From Candidatus Sigynarchaeota archaeon (lineage in GTDB: Archaea > Asgardarchaeota > Jordarchaeia > Jordarchaeales > Jordarchaeaceae), in contig JAUQYY010000025.1 of the NCBI GenBank assembly GCA_030587505.1, forward strand, positions 1 through 8,277: a DNA stretch of 8,277 bases, read 5' to 3'. Every line of letters starts with the position of its first letter. Positions within the stretch are counted from its first letter, which is position 1. Both the position numbers and the translations under genes were made by a program. The notes beneath the pieces were generated by a model. It was not told the origin of the DNA, searched no databases, and saw only the letters and a program-made list of their open reading frames with translations. Below, piece by piece: positions 5,143-8,277 of the stretch.

Positions 5143-6638
5143 CATCTAAGGTATTCGGGGAGTATTTGAAGGAAGTCCTTATTAGCAATCATTCCTGCTG
5201 CTATGAAGCCTGAGTGGACAGCCGCGCCCATGGGAACCCCCCAGCCTCTGACTCCGTCGCCGACAAAGTATAGACCCTCGACCCCTGGGGCTCTTATGTC
5301 TGGTCTATTCTCTCCCACTTGGTCGGGGGATCTCGCAACCCCGTCCAGGTAGTCCAGGGAGGTGTAGATAGCCCACTCCACGGACTTGTGGTACTCCGGG
5401 AACCTTACATCTAGGAAGTCGTTCAGAGCGTCGATGACCCTGTTCACCTTCTTGCTGTCGTTGGCCTCCTCGGGTGTTAGCGGAGCGTAGAAGGTTACGA
5501 GCTGCTTGTCTTCGGGTGCGCGAGTTGGGTCATAGTTTGAGAGGCCCTCAAAGATGCACCTCACTGCGCCCCGGAACCCCTCACCCTCAGAGATAAGCTC
5601 CGGCACGCAGAACCATCCCTTGTTCTTTAAGACGCGTCTGTTGAGGCTGATGTAACCTGATACACTGCCCGCGGCTCTCAGCCCCTTAACGTGCTTTACC
5701 CAGTCGCTTGGGAAGGCTCCCTCGTCGACAATGTTGAACACCTTCTGGATTGGAACGTTGCTTACAACAGTTTGTGCTTCTACTGTCTCTTCACCTGATG
5801 GTGTGCTCACCTCGACGCCTCTCACCCGTCCATCCTCTACAATTATCTGTTTGACTTCGGCCCGTGTTCTCACTTCTCCACCCGAGTCTTTGATTACCTT
5901 CGCCAGTTTGTTCGCCACCGTGATGAATCCGCCCTCAACCGAGCCCCCGATCCCGCTTCCAAGGTGTCCACCCGTGTACATGAGAGGGTTGCTCGCCCTT
6001 ATGGTTTCGCCAGCGGATATGTCATCAGGGTGGTTAATGGTTGCGATGAGTGTGGCGCTCAGATACCAGAAGTCCTGAACCCTCTTCTTGTCTGTCATCT
6101 CCTCTATGTAGCTCTTTACGCTCATGTGGTCATACTTCAGAGTGTCCTTCGGAAGCATCTTAAAATTGTTTTTCACAATTTTCGAGAACTCGTGTCTGAA
6201 CTCGTCGGGGATGAAATCTACTTTCTTGAGAGTCATGCCGCACCACTTGTCGTCGAACCAGTAGTAGTTCTCCTGAAGGGGGTAGAACTTTACGGGCTCG
6301 CCCAGGTTTCTTAAGAGGATTCCTACGCGGCCGTTCTCGTGGTAGGCGTACTCGTGGAAACCCAGATCCAGAGTGAAGCCCTTGAGCAGTCCTCGGCTTA
6401 CTATTTCATCCATTTCCGGCTCTGATCTAACGATCCTCTCGTTCCCAATTCTTCTGAGAATGTTCTCAAGGTTGGGGAAGCTCACCTCTTCGCCCCTAAG
6501 GGACGTGGCTCTCCCGCCGAGCCTGTCCTCTCTCTCGAGGAGCAACACCCTCAGACCATCCCTAGCTAAGAGTGCACCGCATGTTAGACCTCCGAAACCC
6601 GAACCAACCACAACAACATCCCACTTCATACTAGCCAT
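5142..6638 (-). CDS. FAD-dependent oxidoreductase, phytoene desaturase/carotenoid isomerase superfamily
   Basis: This is a complete 498-residue flavoprotein of the phytoene dehydrogenase-related group. The N-terminal Rossmann fold reads VVVVGSGFGGLTCGALLARD, with the GxGxxG dinucleotide motif, and ends in the acidic LLLERE that binds the ribose. GGRA (41-44) follows, as is usual for this superfamily. The C-terminal FAD-binding motif is GLYFVGDGVRGWGVPMGAAV. There are no membrane helices or signal peptide. Members act on carotenoids, retinoids or other polyunsaturated lipids, and many archaeal members have unknown substrates, so none is assigned. The start is the ATG at 6636-6638 with GGTGA 4 bases upstream; an ATG three codons later is possible. 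It is a single-gene unit with its own promoter, and no isoprenoid gene is visible nearby. Confidence 0.85.
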   Translation of the reverse strand: MASMKWDVVVVGSGFGGLTCGALLARDGLRVLLLEREDRLGGRATSLRGEEVSFPNLENILRRIGNERIVRSEPEMDEIVSRGLLKGFTLDLGFHEYAYHENGRVGILLRNLGEPVKFYPLQENYYWFDDKWCGMTLKKVDFIPDEFRHEFSKIVKNNFKMLPKDTLKYDHMSVKSYIEEMTDKKRVQDFWYLSATLIATINHPDDISAGETIRASNPLMYTGGHLGSGIGGSVEGGFITVANKLAKVIKDSGGEVRTRAEVKQIIVEDGRVRGVEVSTPSGEETVEAQTVVSNVPIQKVFNIVDEGAFPSDWVKHVKGLRAAGSVSGYISLNRRVLKNKGWFCVPELISEGEGFRGAVRCIFEGLSNYDPTRAPEDKQLVTFYAPLTPEEANDSKKVNRVIDALNDFLDVRFPEYHKSVEWAIYTSLDYLDGVARSPDQVGENRPDIRAPGVEGLYFVGDGVRGWGVPMGAAVHSGFIAAGMIANKDFLQILPEYLR

Positions 6639-6667
6639 ACGATCACCGCTAAAAGAATGAATCTCAT

Positions 6668-6681
6668 AATATAAAAATTAT
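6668..6681 (-). promoter_or_regulatory. TATA promoter of the FAD oxidoreductase gene
   Basis: On the minus strand TATAATTTTTATATT gives a good AT-rich TATA element. A start about 25 bases downstream would fall near 6648, leaving a short leader of about 10 bases that still contains the GGTGA ribosome site at 6643-6647. Confidence 0.55.
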
Positions 6682-6720
6682 ACAGCTCGTAACCGTAGCG
6701 GAGGGAAATGTATCACAAAA

Positions 6721-7245
6721 GGTCTCTTAAGAAAGCTGCTGGCAAGAGAAAAAAGACGCCCAAGATGTTGGTTCAACAGGCAGTGAGATGGAGCGTCTGA
6801 AGCAACTCGAGGAGTATCTGGAGGGACTCGGAAAGCCATTATGTACGAGAAGAGAACGTCCTCTTTTCCTTATCTTGAGAGACATGGGGTCGTAGAGCCT
6901 CCGGCAATAATGTGGATGGAGCACGACGATATAAGAGCGATAGAGAAAAACCTTTATGGGCTTATCGATACGCACAAAAGTAGGACTTTTAAGATTTCGC
7001 GAAACAACTAGAGGGAACGGTTGTATCCTTAGCTGATACGCTCTCGGGTCATTTTTACAAGGAAAAACAACATTCTTTTTCCAACTGTTTTAAAGGTTAT
7101 CCCAGAAAATGAAACGAAAGAGATAAGATGCGAATTCGATAAACTCGGCTATTGTTACTTTACTCCCAAACCTTCAAGGATAAAAACTAAAGAAAAGAAG
7201 AATGAGCGGAAAAATCTGTCTGAAACCTTCACGGGGTCAGGTTAA
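6721..7245 (+). pseudogene. Frameshifted hemerythrin-domain gene, paralogue of the minus-strand copy
   Basis: Read in several frames, this stretch gives a protein closely similar to residues about 24-170 of the convergent hemerythrin gene. Matching blocks are LRKLLARE, MERLKQLEEY, SHYVREENVLFP, EPPAIMWMEHDDIRAIEKNL, SLADTLSGHFYKE, NNILFPTVLKVIPENE and FDKLGYCYFTPKP. Frame changes are needed near 6749-6754 (A-run), 6826-6829, 6864-6867 (T-run), 6994-6997 and 7063-7067 (A-run). The N-terminal helix with the first metal-binding histidines is missing. After FTPKP the sequence departs from the paralogue into a Lys-rich tail and stops at TAA 7243-7245, with no PAS domain. The remaining metal ligands are still visible, so the decay may be fairly recent. 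Sequencing error is an unlikely explanation for five shifts in one gene. Confidence 0.88.
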
Positions 7246-7260
7246 GGCCCTACAAACCAC

Positions 7261-7281
7261 CACCCGAAACACGTTCGGGTG
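7261..7281. terminator. Strong hairpin between the convergent hemerythrin genes
   Basis: CACCCGAA (7261-7268) and TTCGGGTG (7274-7281) are perfect 8-bp arms around a 5-base loop. It lies 13 bases past the stop of the minus-strand gene and 15 bases past the end of the plus-strand pseudogene, so it could end or protect transcripts from either side. On the plus strand a run of six T (7305-7310) follows about 24 bases later. Confidence 0.55.
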
Positions 7282-7293
7282 CCTTCGGCGGGT

Positions 7294-8277
7294 TTACAGT
7301 AATCTTTTTTCTCCCTGAATCTTTTTTATGTCTGTGATGTCCTGTGTGACCTCGAGGGTTCCTAGGTAGTCTCCGTTTTTGCTGCGAACCGGGAAGTACC
7401 GGATGTGGATGAGTCGGTTGTCTAAGTTGATCCAGAATTCGGCTACGTCTCTGCGGCCGCTTTTGAAGTCTTCTAATATCTGGTTGACGACGTGTACGCT
7501 CTTTTGGGGGTGGCACTGCTGAACTTTCCTGCCGATCACGGCTTTTGTCCGTGGGAAGATTCTCTCTTTCGACTTGCTGAAGTAGCGCACCTCGTCGTTT
7601 TTATCAACGAAGGTTATGTCCACGGGTAGGGTGTTTAAGACTGATTCCATCTCTTCTACTGTTAGCGTGCCGGTTTCAAAGGTGATTACGCCTTCGGCTG
7701 AGGTTGGGGCGGGTTTCTCTGCTTCGATTGTTACTTCGGGGGGTTTGGGGGTGAACCCGCAGTAGCCCAGTTCGTCGAACTCGTGTCTGATGTCTTTCCA
7801 CTCGTTTTCGGGGATGATTTTTAGCGCTGTAGGGTAGAGAATGTTGTTTTCCTTGTAGAAGTGGGTTGAGAGCATCTCCGCCAGTGATAGTGCTGCGTCC
7901 CCCAGTTTTTTCGCGAAGACCCGGAAGCTCGTTTCTCTGGGGTTATCTAGGAGCTTGTAGAGGTTTTTCTCCATTTCTCTTATGGTGTCGTGCTCCATCC
8001 ACATAACGGCGGGGGGTTTGGTGACCCCATGTTTCTCGATGACTGGGAAGAGAACGTTTTCCTCCCTCACGTAGTGGCTCTCCGACTCCCTAAAATTCTC
8101 AGCTATTCGCTTTAACTGCTCCAAATTTTCCTTGGCGGAGTCGAAATCCTCCGCCTCTTTCACCATTTTTGAGAGGTTTCTCAACTCTTCGGCGAAGCCA
8201 AGAATGATTCCGTGCTCCTCCACGAGAATGTGAATCGGGTGCCCCTCTGGCACCTCAACCTTTTCCTCTTCAAGCGA
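7294..8277 (-). CDS. Hemerythrin HHE plus PAS protein, DUF438 type (5' end outside window)
   Basis: This is a probable cytoplasmic sensor or redox protein. Numbered from a GTG at 8251-8253, a hemerythrin HHE domain spans about 5-165 with candidate diiron ligands H14, H60, E64, H88, H131 and E135 (VEEHG, ESHYVREEN, MEHD, STHFYKEN). A Pro/Glu-rich linker (about 168-190) leads to a PAS domain (about 196-310) with GRKVQQCHPQKSVHVV and HIRYFPVRSKNGDYLGTLEV, the usual ending of DUF438 proteins. The frame stays open upstream of that GTG to the window edge, adding SLEEEKVE. SLEEEKVEVPEGHPIHIL matches the junction between the DUF438 and HHE domains in this family, so the GTG is probably not the start and the true N-terminus lies outside. 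Proteins of this build are thought to sense O2, NO or redox state. Confidence 0.88.
   Translation of the reverse strand, partial: SLEEEKVEVPEGHPIHILVEEHGIILGFAEELRNLSKMVKEAEDFDSAKENLEQLKRIAENFRESESHYVREENVLFPVIEKHGVTKPPAVMWMEHDTIREMEKNLYKLLDNPRETSFRVFAKKLGDAALSLAEMLSTHFYKENNILYPTALKIIPENEWKDIRHEFDELGYCGFTPKPPEVTIEAEKPAPTSAEGVITFETGTLTVEEMESVLNTLPVDITFVDKNDEVRYFSKSKERIFPRTKAVIGRKVQQCHPQKSVHVVNQILEDFKSGRRDVAEFWINLDNRLIHIRYFPVRSKNGDYLGTLEVTQDITDIKKIQGEKRLL

Noticed and set aside
6727..6975. A minus-strand 82-codon frame over the hemerythrin pseudogene
   Set aside because: The opposite strand carries strong homology to the intact hemerythrin gene, so this frame is a shadow.
7250..7516. A minus-strand 88-codon frame overlapping the end of the hemerythrin/PAS gene
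   Set aside because: It is an out-of-frame reading of the PAS coding region, with Arg/Pro-rich shadow composition.
1..8277. tRNA, rRNA, CRISPR array or insertion sequence
   Set aside because: No cloverleaf, rRNA segment, regularly spaced repeat series or transposase was seen. The only repeats are the short promoter elements and the hemerythrin duplication.

Overview
The window looks like about 8.3 kb of an archaeal chromosome. The evidence is archaeal-type BRE/TATA elements ahead of several genes, Shine-Dalgarno sites feeding many GTG and TTG starts, a split FeoB ferrous-iron transporter, a CooC-type ATPase, a TrmO fragment that resembles archaeal members of that family, and a DUF438/hemerythrin/PAS protein of the kind found in anaerobic archaea and bacteria. 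A strictly or mostly anaerobic euryarchaeote is the best guess. The lineage cannot be fixed from this sequence alone.

Region 1 (1-3430, minus strand) is an iron-uptake operon. Reading 5' to 3' on the minus strand it has a small Cys-containing winged-helix protein (FeoC-like), two different FeoA proteins, a separate FeoB GTPase protein, a separate FeoB permease protein, and the first 47 codons of a membrane protein that runs off the window. Upstream of the lead gene lie two overlapping palindromes. One, TTAGGCTAACCTAA, closely matches the DtxR/IdeR iron-box core. The operon is therefore probably repressed by an Fe(II)-loaded DtxR-family regulator encoded elsewhere.

Region 2 (about 3430-3917) has no convincing gene. 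It holds a GC-rich stretch with a 9-bp perfect inverted repeat, then an AT-rich promoter with a repeated AAAGTAATACTG element that brackets the TATA box of the next gene.

Region 3 (3918-5142, plus strand) holds an intact CooC-type nickel-chaperone-like ATPase with no carbon monoxide dehydrogenase beside it. A decayed fragment of a TrmO (UPF0066) tRNA methyltransferase follows, then about 200 bp with no clear gene and a terminator-like hairpin.

Region 4 (5142-6680, minus strand) is a single FAD-dependent oxidoreductase of the phytoene desaturase/carotenoid isomerase superfamily with its own TATA promoter. Its substrate cannot be read from the sequence.

Region 5 (6721-8277) holds two hemerythrin-domain genes facing tail to tail. 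The minus-strand copy is intact as far as the window edge and carries hemerythrin plus PAS domains, with a DUF438 segment probably beyond the edge. The plus-strand copy is a broken paralogue with about five frameshifts and no PAS domain. A strong 8-bp hairpin lies between them.

The shared theme is metal and redox handling: ferrous iron import, a Ni-type ATPase, an FAD enzyme and a diiron-type sensor. The genes sit in separate transcription units, and only the feo cluster is clearly one functional system.
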